DNA of 64,000 bases from Chionis minor (taxonomy: Eukaryota > Chordata > Aves > Charadriiformes > Chionididae). A program made the position numbers and the translations under genes. Where the stretch lies: positions 620,001-684,000 of the forward strand of contig VZSF01006717.1 of the NCBI GenBank assembly GCA_013398295.1. Direction: 5' to 3'. The notes beneath the pieces are model-generated. The model was not told where the DNA came from and did not search any database. It saw only the letters and a list, made by a program, of their open reading frames with translations. This document shows, in pieces, positions 12,601-26,439 of the stretch (positions within the stretch are counted from its first letter, which is position 1; each line of letters starts with the position of its first letter).

Positions 12601-15600
12601 AAATTCTTTTAAAGTTCCTCCTGGAACATTTACTCTGGTGTATTTATGGGCAGTTTCATTTTGCTTATAGCTTTCAGAACATCCAGTATAGTAGTATTAT
12701 TAAAGACAGCAAAATGGTTTATTCTTTTTCCCTTTTAAACTGTATTTTACTCTAAAGTTATGCATCACATCAACAAAGCTTGAAAATTCAGTAAGCCGTT
12801 GGGGTTACAAGAATAGCATTTAAAGTCACCCTGAGATGTAAAATGCAGTTACCTGCCAGCAGCCATTTCTACTATCAAGCATTTTGGTCTTTTGTGCTGT
12901 GGGATGTAACCATTCTCCTAAGACTAGCTAGTGTAATTAGTTATTAAGTTCACATACAAATTTTAAGTTCTTTACTGCTAAACTTGCAATTCTCATTCAT
13001 TGTGCCTAATGGGAAAGGCTGTTGCAATGGTTCATAGTGATTTTTGAAAAAAAAAAAAAGTCATTTGTTGGTTTGGTTTTTTTAAACAAAACAAATGAAA
13101 AACCCACCCTGGAAATAATGTTAAAGATCTCGAATTGAACATTTTTTTGAGTTCACTGACTCAATTGAATTTTCAGAATATCATAGTTTTACTCCATTAT
13201 TAATTCTGTCTCCTTATGCCTACTATTGTAATACAGCTTTATTTATATGGCCGTATATTGCTTTTTTCCAAAGTGCTCACACCACATTCAGTGCAGAAAG
13301 ACAGAGGAAAAATCAGGGCCCATAAATACGGCATTGTGTAACTTGAAAGTGCTTGTCTGTAGTGTTGAAATGTTCTTCTGTTTGCATAATCTTAAATAAT
13401 CTGTTAAAGTTACTATGCTTTAAAGCATCTATCTGATTCTATTTAATCAGTACACTGATATATTTAAGCTACTACAAATCTTCAGAAATCTTTGTGCAGA
13501 ATTAGCAAATACTTAAGGATAAGGCTTTAGAAATTCAGAGCCTTCTGAAGCAGATGAAAATGGCTCGTATTGGATAGACTGGCAGCTGCAGAAAAACTGT
13601 AAATATGGTTTAGCACCAATAGGAAGATTGAATACATAGTGATGAAAATAAGTTTGCAGTGGAATTGGTATGATCAGCAAAGAATAACTGAAAAAGGTGA
13701 GATCATGTGGATTTCAACACTTGTAATGTATCCATTAAAAATACTTTGACACACAGGTGAGGCCAGCCAAATAGCCTATCTTATATAAGTTTACCATGAG
13801 CTCTGAGTAATTCTCAAGGGATGCATTACTTTCTTAAATAATCTGCCTGAATTTTGAAACCTCAGTGTTAAAAATCCTCAGAGTCTTAGCAGCAGCAATG
13901 GCATCAGCACAGAAATTTCAGCTGTAAAGTAGAAATTCTGTTCGCAACCTGGTAGTTTATAAAACAGTAGGAGGATGATACTCTTAGTAATTCAGGTACA
14001 TCTACCTCAGACATTTTCCACTACTCTTTTAATGGCACTGTTATATAGTAGCCACTAGTCAGAGTGACCCGAGCATGGATCCTCTAAATATCAGTGTTGA
14101 TCTCCCTGGCTTTATAAATGTAATGTTGAAGAAAAATTAGATAAAGGAATTCTATGCTGTTTCTATTGATCTAAAATATATAAATATATAATAATCAGGA
14201 AGTTCTAAACTGAATGTGCGCTTTCTGGAATGCCTTTCGACACTGTTACTGTGAGAACTGCTTATTACGGCAGTAAGAGGCTAGGATGTTCTCAGTTTCA
14301 CTCTAGCTACTTCTGGTGTTAAATGACTCTTCAGAAAATGCATTTAAATATACACCTCATTTGCCAGCCTGAGATGGTTGAGAGTTAGCTTTTAGTGGCA
14401 TTGTGCATTTTGTCCATCGAGATGAAAAAAAGTAGAATTTCTACTTCTGAAATCAGTTGTCCAGTCTCGTTGGAGTCTGTTGCCTACATGTGTAGGACAC
14501 CTTGTGCACATTCCTCACCAGGCTACAACTCTTCATGTGTACAGTGACAATGCCACCACTTCAATCTCTTAGAGGCATGTTGTGAAAATATATTAATTAG
14601 CACCTGAGGCAACCAGAAATGGCAATAAAAGCAAAAGGAGAACTCGAGTATATACAGAGTACCTTACCCATAGCTGGAAGGCAGGAAATAAAGCATGTGT
14701 TCATAACAAAGTTATCCCAAGGACAAATACATGTTTAGGAAGGAAAATGAGCCTAATCTGTTTATTCAGGAAGACAATACAAAATGTATGTGAATTTTGC
14801 AATTGAAGTTGCATGTTAAGTTTATGTGGTTAATTGGTATGGAAGACTTTTTCCTTTCTTTTAGGTAGATGATGCTTTTTTGGTCTTCACCAGAAGTCCT
14901 TATAAAATGCATTAAGGAGACTTTCCTATTTTAGGTAGAAAATGAAAACATATCTGGAATTCAAGTAGTACAGGCTACATGAGAGTTAGCGGATACAGGC
15001 TTGCAGCACCCTACTATGGCTTAGTTTTGCGTGTTGTGGCTTGAAGTTGGACAAGTATGTGTGTCAGTATTAGACTTACAGAATCTGTACATGGTTCTGT
15101 GGGCAACACTTAAATCTTTGGGTAAAGATGAAGCTGAAACAATCATATTAAAGTTGTGTAACTTCTAACTATTGATACATTCTATTGCCTTATATATTAC
15201 AACATAATTTTACACACGTTTATATACATGAAATAAGATTAATGTGGGAAAAGTCTCACCAGTTAAAATTGTGATGTGCAGAATACTCTGTTAAAATTTT
15301 GGCATAACAATAGCTTTCTTGCTATTGGAAGCATAATACACTGTTAACTTAGAGAAGCTCTTTTTTTAAGCTCCTACATAATTTACACATGCTGGTTTTG
15401 CTGATGACTTCATAGATTGACTTAAGCAAAAACAGGTGTTGCTTTGAAATTCCAATTTAAACTATTTATGTGAAATTGCACCATTCTGACTTCACTACGT
15501 GACACTTACATCACAATAATAGTATTTCCCCATCAGTAAGTATGGGCAAACATCTGTAAAATACTTAAATGTTTTACTGTTTAAAAGAAATGCATACAGA

Positions 15601-18600
15601 GATATGACATGTATTCCGTGTAAATGCACCTGTATGATTTCACATTCTACCACAAGTCTGTGTGTGTTGACTTCAGGGGGGAACAAACCTACCTCAAGTC
15701 TTCAGTGGGTCAGATAATATCTACCTTTTGTTTGTGGAACTGCTCTGCATAAACAGTGCAATAATTCTCTCACTGGCTTAACTAGAGCATTGCATTGTGT
15801 TCCTTATAGCGTCTGCCTACATGAATATATATGGATATTAGAGCTGAACACTGGTAACTTTTCTAAATAGAAGTTTTGGGAAATTTGGAGGTCAGGAAGG
15901 GATGTTAAGGCTATACTGTGATTAAACAAGGTATAGCTGACAGAATGAAGTGGGTAAAAACAGAATGAACAGTTAGAAAACTAACAAACAGAAATAACTG
16001 AAAAATCACAACGTAGTCTATTTGGAGGGAATGTAGAGTCAAATGCACTTCAGTCACTCATGGGAACTGACATCTGTGTCTTGCTCCTGAGGTTGTACAT
16101 AATTGAATACAAATAAGGGAATGGGGTAAGTCAGGGACGTTGTTTTGTTTTCTCAAATGCAAAACATTTGCATGTGTGTTCAAAGCCTTTGCTCCACTTC
16201 AAGAGACAAGGGGGATTTTTCAGGGACATTCTAAAATGCTTAAGAAAAAAATTTTGGTACAGTCAGCATCAGGACCAAACAATAGCATGGCTTTTTGGAT
16301 GACAAAACATGAACAATTTTAGTAAAGCATCCTTTTCCTCTCTGCCATTTAAGAGCATTACCCATACTGCTATTGAAAAGCATGACAGTTCCTAACAGCC
16401 GCTTAAAGTTTGCATTTGATTCCAGTGGGACTTGGAAACAAGAGGCTAAACTCCAAGTATAAATTTAGTGGCTTAACTAAATTCACTCTAATGCAGTTAA
16501 CTATCAAATCAAGCAGTGCATTTACTTTGCTTTTGCTTTAAAAAGTACAGTGACAAATTCAGAAAAAAAGTAACTTTAATAAATGAATGTAGTTTATTTA
16601 GCACTTATAAAAGACTATGGAGTTCTTTGAAACCCTTGGAGACAGAACAACTCTGTATAAATATGAACTGCTTCTCTCAATGTACTATAGCTGCAGGCAT
16701 TTTAACAATACCTTTTCTAAGCTGTCTCCGTGATTGCTTTTGTATCCATAAAGGGTTCACAATTGAGGAGGCCTGTAAATCGGCACTCTGAGAAGGTACT
16801 GTATTTCTCTCTTTGGACTCCAAAAAGATTTTATGGCCACTGAGCTTACCAATAATTGAATGTCTGCATGACAGGCAAAGGCTGCTGGTGCTCTTATAGG
16901 AACTAATTTAAATATTACATTCACCCAAAAATGAATGACCCTGTGTCTACACTTTAAAATATGGAGGCCAAGACTGATAAACGGCAGTGTGGGGAAAAAT
17001 GTTGGAAAAATAGATTGGGGACCTGGCAAATGGAATTAAAATCGGCTCAAAACATGTTTTAGCTAGGGGAAAGCACAGACTGAGACAAATGCGTCTCAAC
17101 TGCTGTGATGAAAGAGAATTGGCTGCAAACCCAAAGATTTCTCAAGAGGAAAAAGAGAAGAGGCTTTCCAGAAAATTCTGTAGGGGAAAACCTCTATGAC
17201 GTGTTGTAAAATAGTAATTTAGCTAGATAATATAGAGACTGTTTGAACCCACACAATTAAACATTAAAAGTGCCTTAGACAGGCTTAGCCAGGCTAACTC
17301 CAGAGTTGCTGTGATACAAGTCTTGGATACCAAGAATTGGTTCTGATTGTTGCAAGTAGCTAAGTCTGGTTTTACTCATATGAGACGTGAAAGTGCTCTT
17401 CTCTGTCAGTGCTGTTGCCCATGCCAGAAGGAACTAACAAATGTTGACAAAAAAAGTACTGCAAGAAAGTTCTTTCATACCCAGTGAAACTGAGGTTTCA
17501 GAATCAATGACATCCTTATTTCTGTCATCATTTTTTCCCCCTTCAGAAAATTAAAGGAAAAAAAGATCTTGGCCTTATGCCGTGTTGAGGGAGAAGATTT
17601 TTAATGGTGATTCAGCATGCAGGCTATGTTCATTTATAACTTAATTCCATGACATTCTGTCCTTTGTCACTGTTTACAGTTTGTTGACTTCCTTAGTGCT
17701 TTTCATTTGCTTCCTTTCAGGAAATGGAATGTTAAGTGAATATACGTAGTAAGATAATACTAATTTAATTTTTATTCCCTATTTTTCCTGGAAATGGTAA
17801 ACACTTCTAGTGTGTTACACCTAAGACTTGGTTTCTCATTGAAGAGAGTCACGTACCCTGGGGGGGCGGAACTATGTCTGTTTTCTGAAGAAATAACACT
17901 CTTCCAGCTTAAGGCTTGTAATACTATCATAGGGCAAGGTAAAGTCTGTTGTCTTGATTGTGAAAGAAGTTTAGATAATTACTTTAGGCAAAATGCATGA
18001 TTTCAGATTTGTGAGATCAGGTGGGAATAAGTCTTATTGCCAGTGTATAAAGGCCTAATTTAGACCTTCTTGAAAGAGTCGTGTTTGTAAAGTGGACAGT
18101 AGTGGTTGTATTTATCTGGTAATACAAAAGTGTCAATGACACCTGTGTTCATCTGTACTCACCTGAGCTCCTGTATGGCTGTGAGTTTGTGTGTAAACAA
18201 GCTGACTTTGCTCTCTGAGCACGCAATTCCTGCAATAGTACCTCCAGTAGCCTCCATCAGTGGAAAATTGCTTGTGGTGGGCTGTGAAGTTGTTACTGCT
18301 TCATCGTAGCTGCGATGAGCGTGGTGTAGAATGGCTTTCTGTCCTAGACAATTGACTGTGTCTAAACAGTGCTTTTTGGCTTTTGTTCCCTTATCCCTCA
18401 AGTGAAAGCCTTTTGGGTCCAGATACACTTTAGGCACCTAAGAATCTGGATAATGTGTATAGGAGTTAAAAAAGGCTTGTGGACCTGGATACTGTGCTGG
18501 GTTGCTTACAGCTGGAGTTGTCTCCTGCCCAAAACCTGAAGCATGGGTGTGAACTTTCAAGCATGAGGCTCTTGAAGAGCTTGAAATTCTGTTTCAGGAG

Positions 18601-21129
18601 AAGTGCTTCAGTCTGAAGAAGACAGGTCATCTGGGTGCTAATATTTTGCTTAATTCCCACCTGGACTTGCAGCTGAAGCACTTGTCTGCCTGCCTATCTG
18701 TAGGAGTGCAGTCAACTAAGCCTGCAGGATTAAGCTCCCTAAGAAGTGCTATAAGTATAGCCATGGTGGGGTTTGGAACCCAGCTGTAGTGAAAAGTTGC
18801 CCAGTGTCTCAAAGAAATGTGTCTGAGACCTGAAAGGATTTGAACTAAGCAGTCTTAGGTCCTCAGCGTTTCCTGTTCAATGAGTTGGGCCACATTCCTG
18901 TTCAGTGTGCTGGTTAGGCTGCTTGCTCCACACAATTAACTTCTCTCATCCTGTGCATAGAAGACCTCAGACTGATTAGCGGTATAACTCAAGGCTACAA
19001 TTTAAGCTCTTTAGCATTGTATCCATTTGTGGATCTAGTCTACGTGTAGTATCTTTAAAACAAATAAACAAAACCCATATTAAAAGCATTATTCCCCGAT
19101 AAATTTAATTGAATAGAGTTGAGGCTATTTTATCAGGCATCTCCTAACCGCAGTGCAGTCTCTAATTTGTTTGGGTTGGTATCTTTTTCTGGAACATCCT
19201 AAACTATGTAAAAGGAAATTATAGTTGTATTTCTTACTACCAGCTATTGATTAGAGTTTTAAAAATTGCTTTAAACATGGTAAATGGCTGTAGTTCAAGA
19301 CAGGATGTTTGTTGCCTGAGGATTGCATATAGAGAATCTTTGTAGTGGTAAAGAAGACAAGGAAGACAAAAGGTGATTCATAAAACCTACTGACGGAGAT
19401 CCCAGTTTTCAAATCTATGTGTGATTTGTATGTTATCCACTTGCACAGGAAAAAATGATTGTAATTACTGTGAATTCTGACTTGCTCTAAAAAGGCTGTC
19501 AGTAAGAATTTATTGATAAACGACTCATGGGGGCTATTGAAATACAGTTATGAATGTCTTTCAAAAGGCAGCATTTGTGCCTGCATGCGCTCCTTTGCTA
19601 AAGTGATAGCCATCCATATAAATGAAAACACAACAAGCCTGTGTTGTAGACAGCAGACAGTTTGTCAGAATCTGCCAAAACTAATGAAGAAAACCTGCTT
19701 GAACGGAGCAAATTTTTCTATGGTAAATTACTTTAAACAATACACTGTTTGCCTTCATCTCTACCTTAAACTGAGATTAAGAGAATTGAAGAGTGGGTTA
19801 CTTGCCTCTCCTAGAGCAGAACAAAAATTTTGCTGTAATTTTGGGGTTTCTTTGGTGGTGGTGATGAGGAAAACAGCAAAAGTCCCTCTTCCCTCTGCTG
19901 CGATAGGGAGTGAGGAAGAGAATTGTATCCCTGTGATAATCAGGAAGAAAAAAAGGCTTTGTTTTCAGTTATCTTCCTTCTTACCTTGGAAGCATCAAGT
20001 CTTCTGCATGATCTCCTTGTCTGCCAAGGATGCTGAAGAAGCAAGCAGGGGTTAAAAAGAGGGTAGAGAAACAAGTGCAATAGAAGCAAGACATCTGGGA
20101 GCTCATTTTTGACTGGAGGGAGAAGACTGCAGCAGGAGCATCTAAACAAGACAGAAGGAGGAAATTATGTGAAGATGTAGTGACTTGGCTAGTTAAAAAT
20201 AGGTATGTAGAGAAGTATGTGTGTATAATAGCAATGGTGACAATAAGAATGGCAACAAAAAGAACCTGTGGAGATCATTGTTCAGTTACTGTCGTAATAG
20301 GTAGCTGGATCATGTTTTGTTCTTTCAAGTGCCATTGGTTTACATAAAGGCAATAGAACTGAGTACTTGAAAAGTGAAAAAATACCAAAGCTTTATTAAC
20401 TAATGAAATACCTGTAAGATCATACAAATGCAACAGACGTAAGGAGGTACAGAAGTAACAAAAGGTAGAAGGAATGCTGGAATTAATTACATGTCAATAA
20501 TGTGTAGCTATAGCTGTCTAGACCTGGTAAATAAAGAACAGTTCAAATACTGCTTTCTTGTTCAAAATGTTTGACTGGTTGAATATGCACACGTATACCT
20601 CACCTCGTGCAGAACTGTGGGGAGTACTTTTAAGCATCAGAGAGAAGGTATTGGATCTTAGATGAAATAAAGTTGGATCATCTTATTTTTAATTTCATTG
20701 TCATGTCTAATTTCTACCAGTGTTTGTGACAAGAGAACCAGGTGTGAGGTGTGCAAGCGTACTGTGACACAGTTTCTGGAAAGAGCAAAGATGCACTGCT
20801 TTATCTGAACCTGAAGACAGGCATTGTATACACAAGCGAAAATGAAATTACCTAGTATCTGTGCCATGCCTTGCCTTTTGGAATCCATGTAGTTTTCAAA
20901 CTTGTTTGTGCTTGTGACTATTACAGAAAGAATAAGGCTCGTATTCTGCCAGGATTGGCAGGATTTGGGAGATCTGTTCCCCTTTGACCTAGCCTGCAGA
21001 CTGGGTCTGAGTATGAAGTATCAATAGTGCACTGTTAGGGGAGAAGATAAGTTACCAACTGATAAAGATCTTAGAAGATAAGGAACCAACTGAGTGGTAT
21101 TGAAAGCAAAAAAAAAAAGGAGGTCTACA

Positions 21130-21575
21130 AAATATGGCCTGTTAGACTGGAAAAGTTTAGATGGTTTTGGTCTGGAGAAAATGAGACCAAGGGAGATTCA
21201 TGGTATCAGTCTTCAAGTATGTTAGAAATTGATCCACAGAAGAATAAGGTTTTGTTGGAGTTTGCTGTAGGTAAGGCAGGGCAATAATACACTTGAATTG
21301 CAGCAGGAGAAATGTGGGTTAGGTACTAGGAATACCTTTATAACAAGAGACGTTGAAACACTGGAACACTTTTTTTTTTTTTTTNGAAACCCGGGAACTT
21401 TTTTTTTTTTTTTTTTTTTTTAGGGAGGCTTCGAGATCTGTGTAATAGAATGGTTTTGAGAATAGGCTGGGCAGACCTTTTGTGTAATGCTGCTGTTTCA
21501 TCATGTGTTCGGAAAAAGAAGAGAGGGGAGATTAGGTGATCTCTTAGAGTCTCTTTCAGCCCTTTCTGTGCCTAG
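21130..21575 (+). mobile_element. old, diverged CR1-like LINE 3' fragment
   Basis: The order of decayed blocks matches the CR1 3' end: a 'TCTGGAGAAAATGAGACCAAGG' type block near 21170, 'ATCAGTCTTCAAGTATGT' near 21205, 'TTGAATTGCAGCAGGAGAAA' near 21293, 'GAAACACTGGAAC' near 21355, 'AGGGAGGCTTCGAGATCTG' after the poly-T, and 'TTAGGTGATCTCTTAGAG' with 'CTTTCAGCCC' near 21535. Divergence is far higher than in the other CR1 copies here and no open frame remains. It is interrupted by an odd poly-T/N stretch. Exact borders are uncertain. Confidence 0.7.
21370..21421. repeat. double poly-T tract with N and duplicated 13-mer
   Basis: Fifteen T (21370-21384), N at 21385, the 13-mer GAAACCCGGGAAC, then twenty-three T (21399-21421). 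The 13-mer is an imperfect copy of GAAACACTGGAAC just before the first T run. It sits where the CR1 consensus has no poly-T, which suggests a sequencing or assembly artefact or a local slippage duplication. Confidence 0.8.
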
Positions 21576-22421
21576 CAGGGGCTGTATTCCTCTCAGTGAG
21601 TAATCTGAAATTTAGGGGAGATCTGCCCTGACCCCGCCCTCCCCTCCCTGCAGCATTAGTAAATATTTTGGACTGTGATATATCTAAGACGTAGATATCC
21701 AAGTTTCAACTTGTTCTGATTTTTGGAACTATTTTTTTTTTTTTGGAGGGGTGGGGGAGGGGTTGGTTGGTTTGTTTTAAATTGATGACTAAGCAGTGAT
21801 AAGACAGAACTTCCTCATGTATTGTCAAAAGTCTAAAAAGGTCATTTGACAATAGTTCTAAAGGTTTAAGTATTTTACTTATGCAGTTGATTTTTATACA
21901 AAGTCAGCTTTCCTTTTGGCTGAGCAAGCATATCTAGTAGTAAGGAATAAACTAGGTGGACTGGTGAAACAACTGGGAGGACACCTGTTTTAGGAAATAA
22001 GTAATTTCCTTCTGCTTCTTTTCTTTCTGTCAGCATTGAAGAAAAAAGAGAGGGTGTTGGTCATCTGATAATTTAAAATGTTGACTCTATTTGCTGTTTA
22101 AAAGCTTTCCAGCTTTGATTTGAGAAGATAGATTTTCATTCCAAAGTTCTCATGCATCATGGTTATCTGAAAACATGAAATTGCCTGAGATAATGTATTG
22201 TCTTTGGGAAGAGAATATAATTTTAAAATAGAATCTTCAGGTCTGATGAGATTCTGTGTAGATACACAAATGAAAACATACTGGGTTTGGTGCAGAAGTA
22301 GGGTGTAATAAAAGCAGAATACATATATCATTCTTGTAGTTACTAATGGAAAGCCTAAGGTTTGCTTAGTTCTGTTTCCATGGGAGATTTGCCTCAGGAA
22401 TTTGTCATAAGTGAAGGTATT

Positions 22422-22525
22422 AAAACCAAAACCACCAAATAAACCCAGCAAAACAAAAAAACCCAAACCACCAAAACAAACAAAAAAACCCACCAACCAA
22501 CCAAACATCAACCCACAAACCCCTC
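22422..22525. repeat. A/C-rich low-complexity tract
   Basis: About 100 bases made almost only of A and C on the + strand (AAACC, CCAACCAACC-like units), so the - strand is G/T-rich. No coding meaning: the open frame across it on the - strand is a composition effect. Confidence 0.85.
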
Positions 22526-25161
22526 TAAAAGTAGGGTCAGAAAGAAGTTTTGTGCAAGGGTTATGGGAGAGAGATGTGTGAGCTCTACAGCTGAGTCTGC
22601 AATATAAGCTACTGCTTCTGACTTCTATTGTGCATCCTTTTGATTAGATCACAGAGGACAAAAACATCATCCACACAATAACATAATATTTTTTTCAACA
22701 CACTAAAGTATTTTTTTCTCTTCACCCCACTTGACCGATGAGACATTACAGTGTAGTCTTTTTAACTGAATACCATTTCTGCTTTCACTAGTGTTGCTAG
22801 CCCATTGTCTTGCCGCAAAACAGGGGACATGCCACAAATCTTCTGAGATCCACTACATCTATTGAATACTGTCTAGTTAAATCTTTGCAGAATGCTGGAG
22901 CTGTGAGGGCAGCCATAAAGCCAAGAAAAAAAATGTGTTTATAGAAATTCTTCTAGAAAGAAACGAAGGCTGAGTAGCATTACAGACAAAAGGACTCAGG
23001 GAAGTTGAGGAAGAATCCTTCCCCTTATACAACTCTGCCCAGACGTGGCCATGTGCCATGTCCACCTGGACCTAGAACCTGCCCCATCTTAGCTCATTCA
23101 CCTTTTCTGCCAATGCAGAGAAGAAGTCAGTTTGTCATGATGGTCAGTGGAGGCAGAAGGGATTCCATGAAGAAATCCTTTTGCTTATATTTTCCATTTC
23201 TCCTGCAGTTGTTAGATCATAAATTTATCACAGCAGGAGCTTGCTGTGTTCATAGTATTATATCATAGTGTCTTACAGAAATGGAAAGAAAATCACATAC
23301 ATGCAATGCCAATTTTCAACTAAAAATCTCATCACTTTACCCAGGCATCTTTCTTTTTGAATCTGACTCAGGAGAGTTTCACAGATTTTGGAAATCACGG
23401 GTATATTGTTCCACTGATCTCCTTTGACAAATTTATCTAAGAGTACTTAGGTGTAAGTGAGCCTGGACTAAGAGGCAGGACGATGGGGCAGTTGGCTGAG
23501 CCTCCCTGTTGTGAATTTGCTGCCTAGCTCAGGGATGAAGCTTTAGCCAGTATTAGCAATCCTGATTATCCTGTCTTTATTAAAACAGCAATCTGAGTTT
23601 GTCTCTAGTTCTGCCATTTTTCCAATAGCTTTGCTATTTGTATGGTGTTTGTATCTTCTGCTTTTGTTGCCTTTCATTAGGCTCATTTATTTATCTGGCC
23701 TCACATTTATATTTCTTCAGTCTGGTGTTATACTTAAGAGCAGAGTGAGGTGTTTCATTTCCACATGTTTAAAATTGGTTTTGAAGAGCTTATGATACGT
23801 TTCTGTCTGTATATAAAAAAACCCCAATGATCCCAGGTTTGTTGCAGTGCTGTAGGGCCACCATCAGAAATTAATTTGAGATAATATAAGTTGTAGATCT
23901 TGTCATGTCTCTGTCACAGTGGCATTATCAGTAAAGCTTCTAGTGTTTAAAGTGGAAAATAATCTGTATGCTACCTTAAAAATGCACTGTCTTTCTTTAA
24001 TATGAACAAGCACAAAACCAAAAGAGATCAAGGCTATAGCAGTAATGGACTTTTTTCTAGCCTGAAATTGTGGCTTTTAGCACTAATACTGCCAAACCAG
24101 CTAAGAGATATTGCAGGGTATAGTTTCTCATTTAGAATTAAATCATCCTCTCTTTGGAGAAGACGGGAGGTAAAAAGAGCCCCACAGATGGGAAGAGAGG
24201 GAGAGGATTCAAGGAAGTCCAAGAGTCTAACCTTGTAGAATTTCTGCCAGAAGCTTCCTTTCAGGAGAAGGGTTTGTGGTCTGTTTTCAATTTGAATCTA
24301 CATGTATTAGATTCACTGTTAAGGTCCCTGAACCTTAGGATGTGCAAGGATAGTAGTGTCTACTTAGACATGACTACAGAGAAGGGTGAAGGTAATGTCT
24401 CTGTCTTGAATCACCTCCTCGTACACTGGTCAATTGATGGCTCAGAGGCCATCATTAGATTTGTATCCTTCCTATATGTCTCCAGAAGATTTGAGGAAGT
24501 TAAAAGCTGTGGCCTGCTGGTCAAGGAGAAGAAAATAATAGTTTAGTTATAGCTTTCATAAATCTGAGAAAGATGGAGAAAATCTTCCCATGTCAAAAGA
24601 ATATGAAGCTGTCTTATTTCTGGCTCTGCAACTAGTAGAACAGGAATATCTGTGAGAATTGAATTTGTTTTATAGTAAAAGCATTGCTGAATAATGATTT
24701 GAATATTTATAGGGGCTAGGACTTATATCACAATGTTTTTTCAGCCTACTTACTTCCCTGAAAAGATGTATTTAAATATTGTTTCATGGATACTGTTTAC
24801 CCTTTTAGATAAGTGGCCTGTGTTTTTGAAGGTACTGTTCGACTGCTGTTCTTCTGTTGTTACTCCCACACTTACATGCTAACAGTTTTCTCACCCAAAA
24901 GGGGTGAGAGGCAAACTTACGATTTCCATTCAGTCTCACACTAAGATGTCTCTTCTACCAAAATAACCCCAAAAAACTCCACGTTGCAGAACTTTTCTGA
25001 TAAAATCTGAACTGTGTGATAAAAATTGTTTTTAAAACATGATTTTTCTTATAAACATTGTGCCCAAATTTTCCTACAGCTCGGGACTCAATAACGTAGT
25101 GCAGAATACTATGAAGGAGAATTAAGTCATGGTTTAGTTCCATCTATACTGGCAAAGACAA

Positions 25162-25180
25162 TTTTTTTTTTTTTTTTTTT
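25162..25180. repeat. poly-T tract
   Basis: Nineteen consecutive T in intron. No retroelement body with target-site duplication was recognised next to it. Confidence 0.8.
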
Positions 25181-26242
25181 AGCTAAGCTGGAAAACTTGT
25201 GTGGGTCCCCCAATACTAGTTTTTACAGTGTAGGCAGGACTGACTTTTGTGACTCACCTAACCATGTTTTTTTAATTAGATCACATCCTAAAGGAAAAAT
25301 GTTGCTAAAACTTCTGAAAATATAAAATGGATTGGGCTTTTTCTGCGAAAAGATATATATAAAACTATGCAAATAAAATACAAAGATGGCAGTATTGCTT
25401 GTGAAGCTCTGTTTAACAGAAGGAAAGGTTAGAAGTTCTAGTCTCAGCAGTTCACTTTATGTCTGTTCGTTGGCAAAGGTGTATTAATAATTTTCATAAG
25501 AAATACTTGACATCCAAGAATCCAGGCTGTCTTCTAAATCGACTAAAATCACAATGCTAGCCTTTAATTGAAATATTGTATTTCTTTGTCTGGGCTTAGC
25601 TTTTTTCTAACTGTTATTTAGGGAGAATAAGGTAGGAGCATCTGTACTACAGCTGCTGTTCAAATAGAGCAATGCCTTTACTGTAGACAAAACAGTTGGC
25701 ACAATTGTTTTAATGTATTTGTTTACGAGGAGCCAGAAATAAGGTGGCTTTATATTCTTTTGAAGTGAGAAGATTTTCTTCATTTTCATGAGATTTTCAA
25801 AAAAATGTTTGTCCAGAGGGTATTTCATAAACTATCCAGCAGCTCTTTTATTTCTATGACATGAGGAAGAAGGAGATTTTTCTTTTTCTGTGCGTCATTT
25901 CTTGGGCTTCTTAGGTTAGATATGAAAATATTTATTAATAGCTTCCACAAAGATGCTGTGATATATTTACAAGAATTCACTGTAAAGTGAATTTATTAGG
26001 AAGTGTGCGAAGGACAAACTGTTTTCTTTTTAAATAACTGCAAATGAAACCTGTTCTTTCTCCCCAGTTTTCCTAATGAGGAGTTTTAGTCTCTTTTTTG
26101 CCTTCAGCTGTTACATTTACAATCAAATACATCTGCTTTTAAATCAAATTCTGTAACAAGAAGTTCTTCTAATAAGCTTAATTTAAAATTAGCGTTTACT
26201 TAGTCTTCATTGCGCTCAAGTTTTTAAAATGACTGTAAGGAA

Positions 26243-26281
26243 GTGTGTGTGTGTGTATATATATCTATATATATATATAAA
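26243..26281. repeat. (GT)n-(AT)n compound microsatellite
   Basis: Alternating purine-pyrimidine run, GT units followed by AT units, roughly 450 bases upstream of the candidate short-isoform TATA-like box. Such runs are often polymorphic in length. Confidence 0.85.
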
Positions 26282-26439
26282 AAAGAGAATCTAGCTGTTT
26301 TTTATCTTTTGAGCTCAGAACCACTATTTTCAAGTATTGACACTTACTCATCCTTTTCTCTGACTGAGCTATTTATTACTTAAACAAAGGCTGACAGCAA
26401 AGCTCGGTCTATAATATGTAAATCCTTGTGGAAAAGTGG

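Noticed and set aside
22098..22511. 137-codon - strand open frame with many Gly/Phe residues
   Set aside because: The Gly/Phe/Val-rich start is the translation of the A/C-rich low-complexity tract. The remainder has no recognisable domain.
24154..24546. 130-codon + strand open frame
   Set aside because: No domain, no good splice sites fitting LTBP1 phase 1, and no known LTBP1 segment is missing at this point.
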